Shown in pieces: positions 1 through 12,900 of a stretch of 64,000 nt of DNA. Location: positions 13,766,664 to 13,830,663 of the forward strand of contig CM049315.1 in the NCBI GenBank assembly GCA_026874595.1, read 5' to 3'. Position 1 is the first letter of the stretch. Every line of letters begins with the position of its first letter. The notes under the pieces are model-generated. The model was given only the letters and a program-made list of their open reading frames with translations. It was not told where the DNA came from and ran no database searches. A program made the position numbers and the translations under genes. Origin of the DNA: Sipunculus nudus. Its lineage: Eukaryota > Annelida > Sipuncula > Golfingiida > Sipunculidae.

Positions 1-2375
1 GCCAGTCTCTCCGGGGAGAACCGTTGGCATGCAAGCGTGTTAAACCCAGTGTTGGCTGACCCGGAAGGAAACCATGGACACATACAACCTGACTAGTATA
101 CTCCGAAAATAATGTCTCTATTAAGACTTTCATTGGAAAGAAGGATAGATTAAACGCTTAAAAAATCCAGGGATAATCAATTTCTATATTATACAGGTCG
201 TCGTGGCATGACGGACAAATAAAAAAAATCTGCAAAAAGTGTTCGATCAAATAAAAAAAATCAGGCCGATTAAATAGCGACACACTAATGGCGTAAAAGT
301 AGTAATATGTATATGGTATAATTATTTATCTCTCTATCGGAGGTTACAAAACAATCATTAAATTAGAAATTACAAGTGGTATAATAATGTAGGTTTCAGT
401 TCCTCAAATGTCCTGTCCGCCAGAGGCATGATATGGGAGAGACTTGGTTCAGTAGAATATTTATAAAAAGAACATTAAAACACATTTATTAAAAATCAAG
501 ACATCTCCCTATCAGAGATAAAAAAAAAATCAAATTATCCACATTACCCACTTGTGGCCACTGGGAAATATTTCCCGGTTGATGTGTTATTTAATTCAAA
601 TTAAGCAAATCCTCTCTCACGGAACGCTATCAATTTGACAGCAAGGGGTTAAATATCGAGAAGTCTAATGGTTATTTTGTTCATATCAACCACCTTAACG
701 GCCTGTAGCGCAGTTGTCACCTCCATTAAACGACCACAGGCGAGATAATCTCATAGTTAAAATTCCTACCATCGGAGGCAGATTTTTGCAAGATTATTTC
801 CTTTTCTTATATTACATTTTTATCGGGCCACGACACGTTTATATATCTCCATTTGATAGATGAGCTCAATATATAGCAATGGAATTTGGAAGACATGGAT
901 CTTTTTCTGGCCAAAGAAAACGCCAGAAAAAGTGTTTGCAAATTCACAATCTGTGTTCCAGCAAGTCAATATGGCTGTGTTGCCTCCGCGGACTTTGTCA
1001 GACGCGAGCTAATTCGATTTCACAAAACGAGTTTTCTAGGCCATCCAATCGATGTGCAGGGGACAAATTGAACCAGTGTAAGAAAGTGTTCTCATTACAA
1101 ATCCAAGCCGAGGAAGGAGGGTGTCATCCTGCCAGAACGTGGCTGATGGATCTATTGGACAAAACTTTGGGTTCGTCCACGTGTCCCTGAGGGGGCAACC
1201 TAAAGTTAACATCGTCCCGCCAGGGGCTCCACTGCAAAATCGGAAACCGGAGCCCCCCAAACAATGAGATATTATGCTGAAAAGATTGAGCCCTTCATCC
1301 TTTTTTACGACACAGTTGCTATGTTATGGTATTTTATGCGTTATCCCTTCTTCCCCTCTAGAACGCCCAAACTCGGGAATCCCGCAGTAAATCTTCAGGC
1401 GGGATTAAAAGAAAAGTCCGTGGATTGCGCTTTGTCCACCGAGCGCCGTATCTAGCGTCGTCTACGTACGTAATTACGTCACATATGGTGAGGAGGTTGA
1501 AACATAAACACGTAAATAATGTCGTATTTTGATAGCTTGGCCAGAGGCCGTTTTCATGTCCTTTGGCTGGCCCGGGTGCTGATGATGTTGGAAAAACCAG
1601 CCTGCTTCCAGTCTCACCTGCTGCCTAGCTAATCTGGTCGGGAATAGATCAGAAATACCCAATTGAACATGACGTCAAGGGTGGCGCTCGGGGCGCGCCG
1701 GAGGATGCCCAGACCGTGGCCCCATTTTGCCTGCTCGGCCAATGTCAATACGAAAGACCTGGTATAGTATTCCATCAAACCTCCTCTGTCTCGGTATAAG
1801 ATTAGTACCATCCGCGGTCGATTCTGTTATTTATCCTTTTCTTTAGTGCCGAGGCCTTGACTTGATAAATTTGGAATATTTATCTTAATACTGCTTCGTT
1901 GATTATTTTGTCACCGACTCAACAAAAAATCCAATCATCTATCAAAAGATGTGAAGGGAGAGATGTATGGCCGGCGACTGGAGATCTGACTGGTTCTCAG
2001 TCCTGATGGATAAGGGACACACTGAGACAGCAAATTATTCCAGGTGTGCGACTGCTAGTATTGCGATATAGTCTAAGTAAATTATTGAATACTCTCTGTT
2101 CTTACTTCTGAATGCAGACCAATAAAAGCTTCTAAAGAAAATCAAAGTACAAGATCTATAGCCATAGTTCATATAGTCTTTTCATTATACTTTATGAAAT
2201 GGATTCTTCCAGGGAATCTGGGGTTGTTTCAATATGCAGTGTCGATATATTCCCATTGATGTGGACACCCTTGACAGCAGGAATGTTTCCATTAGGACGT
2301 CATAATGGCGAGTGTGCTGTTTAATCGGAAGAATCGATAAACTTCATCACGGGTATACATATCGACCTGAAGTTA
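1..2375. other. Non-coding, AT-rich with two GC-richer blocks
   Basis: No gene recognised. The blocks at about 880-1260 and 1530-1830 are richer in GC and CpG (for example GGCGCTCGGGGCGCGCC near 1683) and lack repeats. They contain short overlapping frames on both strands, which argues against coding. They may be regulatory. Confidence 0.5.
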
Positions 2376-2451
<76 letters not shown>

Positions 2452-2452
2452 A
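2376..2452 (+). repeat. (TA)n microsatellite
   Basis: About 36 TA units with one phase break near 2427. Confidence 0.93.
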
Positions 2453-2597
2453 TTTATAAAGCAACAATAAAACATTTGTTATAAAATTTTACATAATGCC
2501 GATAAAAATTAATATTATTCACCTGCTGTCAGACTAATTCGCATTCACCTACAAAAAGAGATGTTTATCTTCGTACCTTGAACCCTTGGTTTAGGTT

Positions 2598-2996
2598 TTT
2601 TTGTTGTCGGAAGTAACCGGCTTCTTTTTTAATGCTAATTCAACATTAAGTATATGTACATCTGCAAAATTCCATTCGTGTTTCGGACCACGTGACTGAG
2701 CAGTATCACATGCTAACTCTCATTTTATATCCTAGTGTTAACCGGACCCGGTGACTACTGCACCTGCGGGCCCTGGGTGTGTAATCCTACCCATTGCTGG
2801 GTCATACAACCGAGGAACCCCCGAAAGGCGCATTTGTTTGTGAGTTGAACACGGATGTTGTGCACGGCCTTCCCATCAAGCCGCTCATCCTGGGTAGGGG
2901 CAGACCGTGAAATATCTCACCGCCTCGGCTGAGATTCTTCTCATGGTCTCCTGGCTTTGAGTCCTGTGCTCTACCCCTGAGCCACAGAGGCCGGTT
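2598..2996 (-). mobile_element. tRNA-derived SINE, copy 1
   Basis: Same family as 43218-43611. Minus-strand head ACCGGCCTCTGTGGCTCAGG with the A box TGGCTCAGGGGTAGAGC at 2968-2984, an almost exact tRNA A box. The B box region (2930-2943) is degraded. The shared body runs to an AT-rich tail near 2600. The two copies differ by many substitutions and small indels, so this copy is old. Confidence 0.82.
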
Positions 2997-4080
2997 CAGA
3001 TTGGACCTGATTTAGATTTGATGCAGCTGATAAGCAGAGCAGTCGTTCTATAAGTATAAGTTATATATATTATCATAGAATACCGAATTCATGTCGCTTT
3101 GTAAAGATACATGCTAAAAATAGAAATTTATATATATATAAAGATACCAGTCGGCTAAAAGTCACAACATAATCACGAAACGAGGTAACAAAAAGATACT
3201 ACAAAACCACGATATCAGACAGCAGAGGTCACAAAAAAACACAAGGCAATTCGACAGAGAGTCATAGCAAAGCCAAGATACCAGTTGGCAGACTGGTTTC
3301 TTTTTAAGAATGGCATAGTACAGCGCATAAGGCAAAGCATTGCTACTCGATCCACCATGTAACCCTTATTCGCAAAAAAAAACCAAACAAACCTACAATG
3401 AAACAAACAATAATCAACATAACAAAAGAGCGAAATAACGAAAGAAGGAAAGGCAAAGGTGGAAATGATATCCCCCGAGCGGTGGTTATCACTGATTTCA
3501 GTCCTACCACTGTGGTCGTTCATTAACAAACGTGAATTAGAAGGGCAATGGTAGTGTATAAAAACTAAACTTGTAACTCCCCTCTGAATAGATACTGATC
3601 ATTAATATGGTGCTTCCGCTCAAATATATCCATTATTTCTCTATGTTTTTTTTTCGTGATGGTTCACTATATTAGTATTCTAGATCTAGGCCTTTTGGAA
3701 ACGGTGAAATGAAGCAACTTTTTGAATGTACGTATAATATTATCGTAATATAATTCAGAAATACGGGCTTCAATATAAAAAAAATCCAATCTTGTGCAAA
3801 TTCTATGCATGTCCTGAGCACGATATATGTTAATAAAAATGGGCATTATTTAGCGATACGAGGAATACGGTTAACCTTACTTATATATACACGTTTCGAT
3901 AAAAAGCCCTTACGACTCAATGAAGGTTCCATCCTTCCGAGCCGAGATCATTAATAGAGTCGTGGTGTTATGGCTATATGAATTAAATGTATGTAATTGT
4001 ATATTGCAAAATTAAACCCATCAGAATTACTGTTTATATTTCGTACTAAAGTACATATTTGTTCCAAACTTTACAGAACC

Positions 4081-4330
4081 ATTCAATTTCAATTCAATTC
4101 AATTTATTGTACCCATTTGAAAATGTATTTTCAAGTAAACTTATATAACAACAAGTGAAACCATACAATAATAAAATTGAAACAAAGAGAGCTTGAAAAT
4201 TGTAATTCCCTCTCATAAATTCCAAAAGAAAAGTGACAAATGGCAAGGGAATAAACAGAGGTAACTGAATCCATAATATGAATATACTGAAGATTTGACC
4301 TGTAGTATTATCACAACTGTAGATGAGTAA
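4081..4330 (-). mobile_element. Probable 3' end of a minus-strand retroelement
   Basis: On the minus strand the sequence ends GGGTACAATAAATTGAATTG with further TTGAA repeats (4083-4105), a simple-repeat tail of the LINE type. The adjacent 220 bp is AT-rich without readable protein. Confidence 0.4.
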
Positions 4331-5219
4331 TCAGAAATTTGGCAATTTTAAAAACAGGGGAGTGAAAAGTTGATGTTAGTTTTTTGATGAAAATTAATTA
4401 AACATGTAAACACCTCTTATAAAAATACATATCTTTTACATATACCGTAATAATAATTATTTCTATTAAAAATATGCACTTCTTTACGGTAGGTTTAAAC
4501 CTTTACACTGCAGGAGGTGACGTAAATGTGTCAGGCTTTTCTCTGTGACTTCCAGATTGTTCATTTCGCCACACTTTGAAGGCTATAAAAAGATAGCAAA
4601 TCTATACTTGCACTTTTCAGGAAGGCAGCTGGGTCCCTATTGTCTTTTCTTTAAAAAGAATACAAAGTAAGGAAAAGAGAAAACGGATAGACAAAGGAAA
4701 CAGAAGGAAAGCCTGTCCTTTATCCTGAGCGCCGACGGCAGCTGGATGTAGAATCTATCACCGTGGCCCATTGAAGGCACGACGCTGGCGGCTCTCTGAA
4801 TAGTACAGAGGGCTTGCAGGAAGGTATCCGAGGCTTTAACAAAAAACAACCCCCACATTTCCCCTTCTGCTAACTTACGTGACAATACTGACTTTCTCAT
4901 TTTAATTGTTTGATTTTAGACTTTGTAGAATCGCATGTTTTTCTTGTCTTAATTAGAAGGATACGAGTTCATTTCATATATTTGAAAGCGTGACGTTTAT
5001 TTTTATGGGATTATTTTCGAAGTTGAGTGGATTGAAAAAGGATGAAATCGCACACGTATATAAAAATAAGTTATACACAAACATATAGACAAACAAACAC
5101 TGGCAGAAAACCTAAAGCACTGTTGCCACAGCCAGGTAGATATATTAAGCCAGTCAATGAGAAGGATGCAGAAACAGATTAGTCATAGGTTCGTGAGAAA
5201 GATCGTGAAGTAAAAGAGT

Positions 5220-5370
5220 AGAGAGTCAGAGACAGAAACAGGTATACTGACAGGCAGATAGACAGAATGACATACTGACTGATTGAGAGACTGACAGACT
5301 GAGAGACAGTCAGTGACAGACAAAAAGATTTAGTTTATTTTTGGCAGTTTGATTAAAGAACGAAATTTTG

Positions 5371-5418
<48 letters not shown>
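5220..5418 (+). repeat. Degenerate GACAGA repeats grading into (GA)n
   Basis: AGAC/GACAG-rich sequence at 5220-5325, then a pure (GA)n run at 5374-5418. Confidence 0.85.
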
Positions 5419-5422
<4 letters not shown>

Positions 5423-6057
5423 ATAGGATATGACTGTACAAACGAGAGACCTGCGGTGTTTCGGTGTGGCCCATGCATGTTGGTCGCCAGCGTAATAGCC
5501 TGTATATCTGTGATGACAACTGAAGACTTAATTGAACGTGTGAGAGGATCTCCGAGGGGATGCGCCGGACTCCCGCCGTCCGTCCAGCTTACCATGCCTC
5601 GTTTGTGTCTATTTTTATGTCCACACTCTATCAGTGTAAAGGTTCTTTAAAGTCAGGATTTAAAACTCAGGTTACCATGTACCCAGTCTGGTGACCGATG
5701 GCGGAAAACGTTTTGAAATAAATGTTTAAGATTTATCGAAATAAACCTATGAATTAAACTATTGTAACATTTTCATTGAAGGTAGCTGTTGACATACCAT
5801 ACCATTTATATATAATCAATATATATTTAAATATTTATTTAAGAACATTTCAGATGAATGCACACCTAACCATTTCTTATACCGCTGACTTTTATTCATG
5901 ACAAAGTAATGGCGTTGAAATATATTACTGCAGTTTCTAACGAATATTTGGCTAACTTTAAGTTTGGAAACAAATTTAGAATTTTGACTTGGAAGGTTAA
6001 ATGTTCGCGTTGGCGACCGGTCAGCACAAATGAGTATTGTGCGGGTAAGTCATAACA

Positions 6058-6142
6058 AGATGTTTGCAATCGCTGAACATCCACCTGAAGCCTCCCCACC
6101 TCCCGACGCCCTAACTGGGCGATAATGGAGAATAGACTACGG
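6058..6142 (-). repeat. Dispersed repeat, copy a
   Basis: AAGATGTTTGCAATCGCTGA ... CTAACTGGGCGATAATGGAG. The inverse complement, diverged, occurs at 11325-11404. Confidence 0.7.
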
Positions 6143-8437
6143 AATGAACGACCTTGGGAATAAATTCTAGCTCAAAATTAAATATCAGGTGCAAATCTGA
6201 CACCTATGAACAATATTATACCCAAAGGTTAGGATTTGAAAGTCTAACGCAAACTTTTACAGAAGGGGGAAAAAAATAAGAAAAAAATTGTAATCGCTGG
6301 TTTTGCATAGTGTTGGACCTGAGGAAATCTACCTATAAAAATCGTTGAACTAAATATTTATACAGAAATAAACTCGTCAATCCTATAAGCCTCACTGGTC
6401 CGTTTGAAGGGGGGGGGGATAAGCTCTGTTAAGGTAAATTCAGCCAGAGACCGTATTAAACATATATGTTAACATGTGGCAGCATGGACACGGGCCGCCA
6501 TATCAATATTCTGATGTCAATCAGGCGGATAACATTATTTTATTCAGTTTTGTATGTCTTTTTTAACGGTGTACTGTGATTTTCGAAAGGGTTGTTAGTC
6601 CCTTTTCTGACGGTCTACAAAATATCTCAAGATTGTTTGGAGAGCTTTAATAAGGTTGCTTTTAATTAAGTTAGGACAAAATCTTATATGGACATGATCA
6701 ATGGACGAATAAAGAGTTTAAGACAGAATATGTAAGTCCGTGGTTAATTAGTACTAAGAAAATTATGGTTGCTCTCAGTGAATCCTTGTGAATCATTAGG
6801 AAAGTGACTGTTATTTATCTGTACAAAACCTGGTCACCAGATCAGGTACAGTTTAGTCATAATAGTATTTTTAAGGAGACACACAGACAGAGAGACAGAC
6901 AGGGAACATGCATATATATAATCTTCACAAACATATACGCCTACTCATTAATTCTATTTTCGTCACTAATTGTTTCATTGCCCAATCAAATTTTCACACA
7001 CTGCCCGTTGAACTGCAGTTTCTAGTTTTAGGGTATCACATATATATCATCATTTCCCCAAGATCCACAAAACAGGGGCAAAATGCGGGACAAGAAAAGC
7101 CGAAAATACTGATGCGCTTAAAAGGAAATACAGTTAAATATAGCATTGTTAGTACAACCCGCGAGGCCTTGCAGCCATCTCCAAGGATTGGGGCTCATAG
7201 CGTTCTACAAATTGACTTTTATTTTCACATTGCGTAAAAATAACCAGTTCTAGATCATTATCAGTCCCCGTTGTTTACTGTATCTACTCAAGTTTGTATC
7301 CTAATGTAGATAATCGGTTTGGTAATCTATGAAGTTATGTGAGAGGGACATCGTATACGCGTTCTTTAATATCACTTGCTAAGGAAACGATACCAATTAC
7401 CGCGGGTGTATAAAGGTCCTAATAAGTAACCTGATGTCGATTCTCCCGGAAAGCACACTGGTAGGAATGTTTAAAGAATTTGCTGCGGGGTGTCAAGCCA
7501 TCGTTCTTTTCGTACCGGCGGCCTCATACTGTCAGCATACACAAGTTTTCCCGTCCGTCAAGCGGACGTTAGCAACAGCACAAAACTATCACTCCGGTTT
7601 GTTGGGAATCTGCGGACCACAAAAGCCAACAAAAGGTCTCTCTTTTATTGGGAGCGAGAACATAGCGCTGTTGCAAAAGCCTCAGGGCCGTCTGTATGTT
7701 TACTTTTACCCTGATATGTGGCTAAGCGAGTAAGCTCGTAATACTCGAGACAATCTATCATTGCTGCACGTATAACGAGCAGTCCAGTTCACATATGTCA
7801 CCTAATGGGCAGGCAAATAAGCACCGGCACAAACAAATGACAACTTGACGGTGATGTTCAGTATAAAATACGGTCAGATCCCGGGGAGGTGATACCCAGG
7901 CGCTGTGCTTAAGTATATCCCCGTCGACGTATGAGGGTAATTTCTGAGCTCTAATATATTTTTGAAACAAGGAAGACTGTATCTGCTCCTGGACACAAAA
8001 TAAAAAAAGTCCTGCAGATCCATTGTTTTACATTTTTTTTCTCTTACTTAGATAGACTTGGAGAAAAAATCTGTTCTTTTATTATAGACCTACCTCTTCT
8101 CTGTGTTAGATGTACCGATTTATAATTAAGATATATCTAAGTCGGTAAAGTTGGACACGGACGTAACCGTTGACCATTGTTTGTGCAGATTCGATCAGAT
8201 ATTTTTATAAAAAAACGAATAGTTATTATCAACGATACTGTTAACTCATGAACTCGGCCGATAGATGGCGCTTGCTGTTAAGTGGGATAAATACATCCCC
8301 AAACGTATCCGGGTAAATCGGCACTCTCCCGTTAAGTGCATGTACCTAGAAAGAGTATAGAAATATATTTGCCTGTAGTGATACCGTTATATTGCCAAAG
8401 TGACTTTTATTTATCAAATTATTGATGGTAAACAACA

Positions 8438-8443
8438 GCATAG
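8438..8443. other. Target-site duplication GCATAG (left)
   Basis: Identical to 10261-10266, directly abutting the left and right ends of the inverted-repeat element. Confidence 0.75.
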
Positions 8444-8755
8444 TACGGTGGCTGATTTAGGACACAGAAAAAAAATATTTATCTCGAGATCACGAGATAA
8501 CATCTCGAGATCTCGACATAGAATTTCGCAAAAAAAAAAAATTTTAGGAAGCAAAAAAAAAAAAATTTTAGGAAGCAAAAAAAAAAAATTTAGGAAGCAA
8601 AAAAAAAAAAAAATTTTAGGAAGCAAAAAAAATTTTTAGGAAGCAAAAAAAAAAATTTTAGGAAGCAAAAAAAAAAATTTTAGGAAGCAAAAAAAAAAAT
8701 TTTAGGAAGCAAAAAAAAAAATTTTTAAGAAGCAAAAAAAAAATTCTTTCGAGAT
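8444..8755 (+). repeat. Left terminal inverted repeat with subterminal tandem array
   Basis: About 85 bp of near-perfect TIR followed by about nine roughly 20-25 bp units. Open frames on both strands (lysine-rich or phenylalanine-rich) are artefacts of the poly-A/T units. Confidence 0.85.
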
Positions 8756-9974
8756 CTCCAGAAAAAATGTCACACTTGTACGAACCATTCGAAGCTGAAT
8801 TGACATAAAACAAAGCAACCTTATGGGGACAGTATACGTTAAGAGTGCTTACTATTGCAATTATAAAACAAAGACCATGTATACTGTGTTTAACTGAACG
8901 GTAATACAATATAATTAATTTAAAATCAATCAAGTTAAGGCGAGTTGAAGAAAAGTTCAATATAAATTCAATATTTAATATTCATATCCGTAAGGAAGAT
9001 GTCAAAGCCTAAAGAATCTGAAACATTCTACCTGAACGGCGGATTCGGAGCCATGTCTGTTAAATCACTCAAACAGAAATGTTTAGGTCTGCATGCATGC
9101 ATTGTGGGTACCTTATTATTTTAAGAATACAAACAAATATGAGCTTCTTATAGAAACACGCTTTTTATACAATTTCTTTCAGCTTTTGTTTTATTGAAAT
9201 GGTGTGTCGTTTTATGGAACATGTATTAGACCATCATAAATTAAAATATGCTAAAACTGATTACTGTGTTTTCGGGTAGGTACGCTGGGGGGGGGGGGGG
9301 GGGGGGATCGGGGAGGGGCGTTGCTTCAGCCCCTAAAGCCCAAGTCTTGATCCACTATAGCTCTTATACTATAGCTCAGATTAATTTAATCAACCTATCT
9401 TCATAAATGTTTATATTCATAAATAAACGGTTTAAAATTTCGATCATCTCTCATCATGATTTTTCTTCAGCAAAATGCTCTGCTTTGGTCTTAAAGTCGC
9501 TATTCACCTGCCTTATTTATAGAATCTTTGTAATACAGGCTAACTCTGCATATACATATTAAAGAAGTAAAAGTAATCATAAACATAATCTAGGTAAACA
9601 TAATCTATTAATCTTTCATAAAAATGAGCCAATGCCATGGGTAAAGGCGCTGTCTTTGTCTATATCCACGTTTTTTTTTATAACATGGGTCGGGGGGGGG
9701 GGGGGGGGTGCAAAAATTGCCACCGATCGTAATAGAAAGACGTCCGGCAGAAACATCTGGCTTCAATTCAGAGATTACAGATTTCTGTAAATGACAAATA
9801 CTGCATTGCTTCACATGCTCTAACGAATATCAACTAGTGATCTTTCAATAACTCGGTTACATGTTTTTATCTGTATGTTAACACTTGCTCAAGTGGCTTG
9901 TATACAAGTAGCCTTTAGATAAAATGTTTATACGTCAAAGTGACGTTATAAGACCCATTCCCAGCTGGGATTTC

Positions 9975-10260
9975 TTCCTAATTATTTTTTTTTTTTGCTT
10001 CCTAATTTTTTTTTTTTGCTTCCTAAAATTTTTTTTTTTTGCTTCCTAAAAATTTTTTTTTTGCTTCCTAAAATTTTTTTTTTATGCTTCCTAAATTTTT
10101 TTTTTTGCTTCCTAAATTTTTTTTTTTTGCTTCCTAAAAATTTTTTTTTTTGCTTCCTAAATTTTTTCTTTTTGCGAAATTCTATGTCGAGATCTCGAGA
10201 TGTTATCTCGAGATCACGAGATAAATATTTTTTTTTCTGTGTCCTAAATCAGCCACCGTA
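9975..10260 (-). repeat. Right terminal inverted repeat with subterminal tandem array
   Basis: Inverted copy of 8444-8755. The GCTTCCTAAAATTTT units vary in poly-T length. The palindromic segment at 10202-10223 is in the opposite orientation relative to the left arm. Confidence 0.85.
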
Positions 10261-10266
10261 GCATAG
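10261..10266. other. Target-site duplication GCATAG (right)
   Basis: Identical to 8438-8443; see the transposon entry. Confidence 0.75.
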
Positions 10267-10805
10267 CATGTAAATTGAAGAATTAAAATCGGTACAATGC
10301 CCTGATAATCATAAAAATATATATTGATTGTGACATGAAGAATGTAGTAGGCGGATAAAAATACCATTCAACGTCATTTAGCCGTAAAGTATATTTTTTG
10401 TAAGTGGATAATATATGGACACAAAACATTTTCACTAGCATTTCCAGAAATAATCTTTCTTTCATTGTCCCCACACAAAACAATGCCCTTCCCCCATGTG
10501 TCAATAAGTCTGACCCTATAATTACTTTTTGTCAGGTAAAATAGCTGGTTGCATTACACAGCCGTCATTTCAAATATTGTCTTAAAGTACCCGAACATCT
10601 TCAACTTCATTGATGTTCACGTGGTTGCAGGACAAAATAATACTCCAAAGGAATAAATACTTACATGAGTTCATTTTCTTCTCTCTGACACTGAATTATA
10701 AGATGGAAAATGTAAAAAACTTTTTGAGGTTTCGACATTGAAAACGTGTGTGAGCCCTAACTAAACAACATGTGAGAGATAACAAGGGAAAATTGTATTT
10801 TTTTG

Positions 10806-10895
10806 ACTGATTATGGCAGATAAGTGGAGCAAGAGGGTTTTGAAAATTATATTTCCAATTACAAATTATAATTACTATCTGCGGAGAGAGTTTAA

Positions 10896-10985
<90 letters not shown>

Positions 10986-11330
10986 AAAAAAATCGTTGGA
11001 AGCTTTTATTGCTTTCTAGTAAATTATATTTCCTCATTTATTCTTTTCTGTTTGTACAATTTTATTATAAAACTTAAAGAACTGTCGTCCCGCACACATA
11101 AATAAACTTTTATAATAGTTGAAGCTCTCTTTAGGCGACAAGTGAGCTTTTGCTCCTGACAGAGCGGTGCCCGTATTAGAGAGGTTAGCCGTAAAGTATA
11201 TAAAAAAGTCTAAAACATACTACATTTACTTTTTGCTACATTTACTATGGCAGACAAGGGGAGCAAGATGATTTTGCAAATTATCTTGTAATTACAATAT
11301 CTGCGGAGATAATATATATATTGACTCCGT
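10806..11330 (+). repeat. Diverged direct repeat pair around a (TA)n tract
   Basis: The segment at 10806-10895 (ATTATGGCAGATAAGTGGAG ... CTATCTGCGGAGAGA) recurs at 11243-11315 (CTATGGCAGACAAGGGGAGC ... ATATCTGCGGAGATAA). Between them lie two (TA)n runs (10898-10942, 10946-10981). GCCGTAAAGTATAT also recurs (10381 and 11189), so the duplicated unit may start earlier. Confidence 0.65.
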
Positions 11331-11404
11331 AGGCGATTCTCCATTATCGCCCAGTTGTGGGTTGGGGAGGCTTCAACTGATCATTCGGCGATTGCAAACA
11401 TCTG
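11325..11404 (+). repeat. Dispersed repeat, copy b
   Basis: CTCCATTATCGCCCAGTTG, GGGGAGGCTTCA and GCGATTGCAAACATCT match copy a (6058-6142) in inverse orientation. An unnamed old repeat, possibly a MITE remnant. Confidence 0.7.
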
Positions 11405-12840
11405 GTATTAGAGAGAATACGCAAAAAGGTCCATAACTTACTACATTTATATGTAACAGAAATATTTAAAGTTATCTGTTTAGAAAGTTTACCTAATATT
11501 GGCGTTTAACTGTTTTAATTAGTTCAATGCTGGAATTTTCAGCGTTTACAGTTGAACATCACAACGGAGATAAGAGCAGCAGACAGTATAACAGTATAGC
11601 TTGTAGAACTGATCTCTGTTATTTTATTAAGTTATTTAAAATAAATTAGAAATAAAAGGTGGAACTCAATCCTCAGTCTCTTTATACGCTATGTTTTTTA
11701 CTATAGAGGGGAAATAAAATACTTGAAACAAATATGCTGATAATAAGTATAAATTCCTATGGATGTACCGGGGCTTGTTTGCTTGTGCTGTAGGATGCTA
11801 GTAGGGCAGTTTTTTACACTCAGTATAAAACCATCCCGACTGTTGATTTCTACTTAGATTCTACGTTACGGCAGCTGGAGTACATCAGTCTAATTAATTT
11901 TACAAAGAGGACAATTAATCTCCATTAGCCTCTGTGCTGTACAATGAAGGCTCAATTAAAGACACTCGTGTTTTGCCGGACTCTGATAAGGTAAAGCCTA
12001 TTAATTCCTGCTCAAATGTCTCCGCTGCTTTAACAAAGCCAATCTCGCCCGACACGTGACCTCGCGAGATATAGCCGCCTCAAATCTCCTTAATAAACAT
12101 TGATACCGGAGGCGGCGGTGAGTTGCAGAACTCTCCTGTGCTTAAGAAAATATATTAGGTACCATGTCTAGGGCAAAAATCACTTTAATGACAATGTTAT
12201 TGCTGCTAGGTGATCTGACTTGAATAAACCGTTGATAAAGTAGTGCCATTTAGTTGGTAAATACGAAATATCCTTTAGGCTACATTACACGAGGTTTAAA
12301 ATCTTGCGACAAAGGAAAACATCCATATTAAAATTTTTTTTTTATTATTATATTTATATTTTATTATTATATGCCTATTTGAACTAAATTTTGCTCATAC
12401 ACACAATGTACTACAGGCCTTGACAACTATGTCTGACCTTGCTTGTGCGCAAGGCAACTCCCAGGACGGTTTGGGAACCAGTGCGTTGACCCCTTCGTCG
12501 CCGGTTAGATGTCATGGCGGGTACTGAGGGATTTCACTTTTGTTGTGGCAGGTAGTCTGTGGCAGGCTACAGACAGGTTTCTCCAGGGCCGCAACATCGA
12601 CCGACGCAGCTTCCTAATATGACGGTAATACCGCTTCCACAAGCCTTTCTGATCTAAACAGGACCTGTAATAACGGAAAAGGGGTGGGTGGGAAGTTTTT
12701 CACATTGTATCATGGACCCATCTACTATACATTACGTAGCGTGTCTATACCGGAATAAACTGCCAGAATGTAAGCACAAAGGAAAAAGAGTGCATTTAAA
12801 CTTATTGCTTAGTAGAGGAACTTAATCAATCATGGAAAAT
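11405..12840. other. Non-coding; motif-dense block 11870-12135
   Basis: The block has CAATTAATCTCCATTAG (homeodomain cores), CTTTAACAAAGCC (TCF/LEF-like), CACGTG at 12053-12058 and CTCGCGAG at 12061-12068. No ORF or repeat covers it. A regulatory role is an inference from motif density only. Confidence 0.35.
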
Positions 12841-12841
12841 G

Positions 12842-12899
<58 letters not shown>

Positions 12900-12900
12900 T
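12841..12900 (+). repeat. (TA)n microsatellite
   Basis: Imperfect TA run with single-base interruptions. Confidence 0.85.

Larger units (their letters stand above)
2997..8437. other. Mostly non-coding AT-rich sequence
   Basis: Apart from the repeats listed separately I see no gene. GC-richer patches at 4700-4880, 5440-5640 and 7430-7720 carry short frames without a recognisable product. A run of 9 G is at 6410. Confidence 0.5.
8444..10260. mobile_element. Non-autonomous DNA transposon with long TIRs and 6 bp TSD
   Basis: The left end TACGGTGGCTGATTTAGG is mirrored by CCTAAATCAGCCACCGTA at 10243-10260. The arms continue inward as inverted copies: an A/T run, an ATCTCGAGAT-rich palindromic segment, GACATAGAATTTCGC, then a subterminal array of about nine (left, 8527-8745) and eight or nine (right, 9975-10165) units of TTTTAGGAAGC plus poly-A. 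GCATAG flanks both ends directly (8438-8443 and 10261-10266), a target-site duplication. The 1.2 kb core is AT-rich with two poly-G runs and no transposase ORF. The superfamily is not assigned; the TSD could be 7 bp if one A is shared. Confidence 0.85.

Noticed and set aside
2968-2984. A functional tRNA gene
   Set aside because: Only the A box is well preserved and the body continues as a 300 bp sequence shared with another locus, so it is a SINE.
5310-5595. Serine/leucine-repeat frames
   Set aside because: Translation of the (GA)n tract on the opposite strand.
8400-10261. Lysine-rich and phenylalanine-rich frames
   Set aside because: Poly-A/poly-T units of the transposon terminal arrays.
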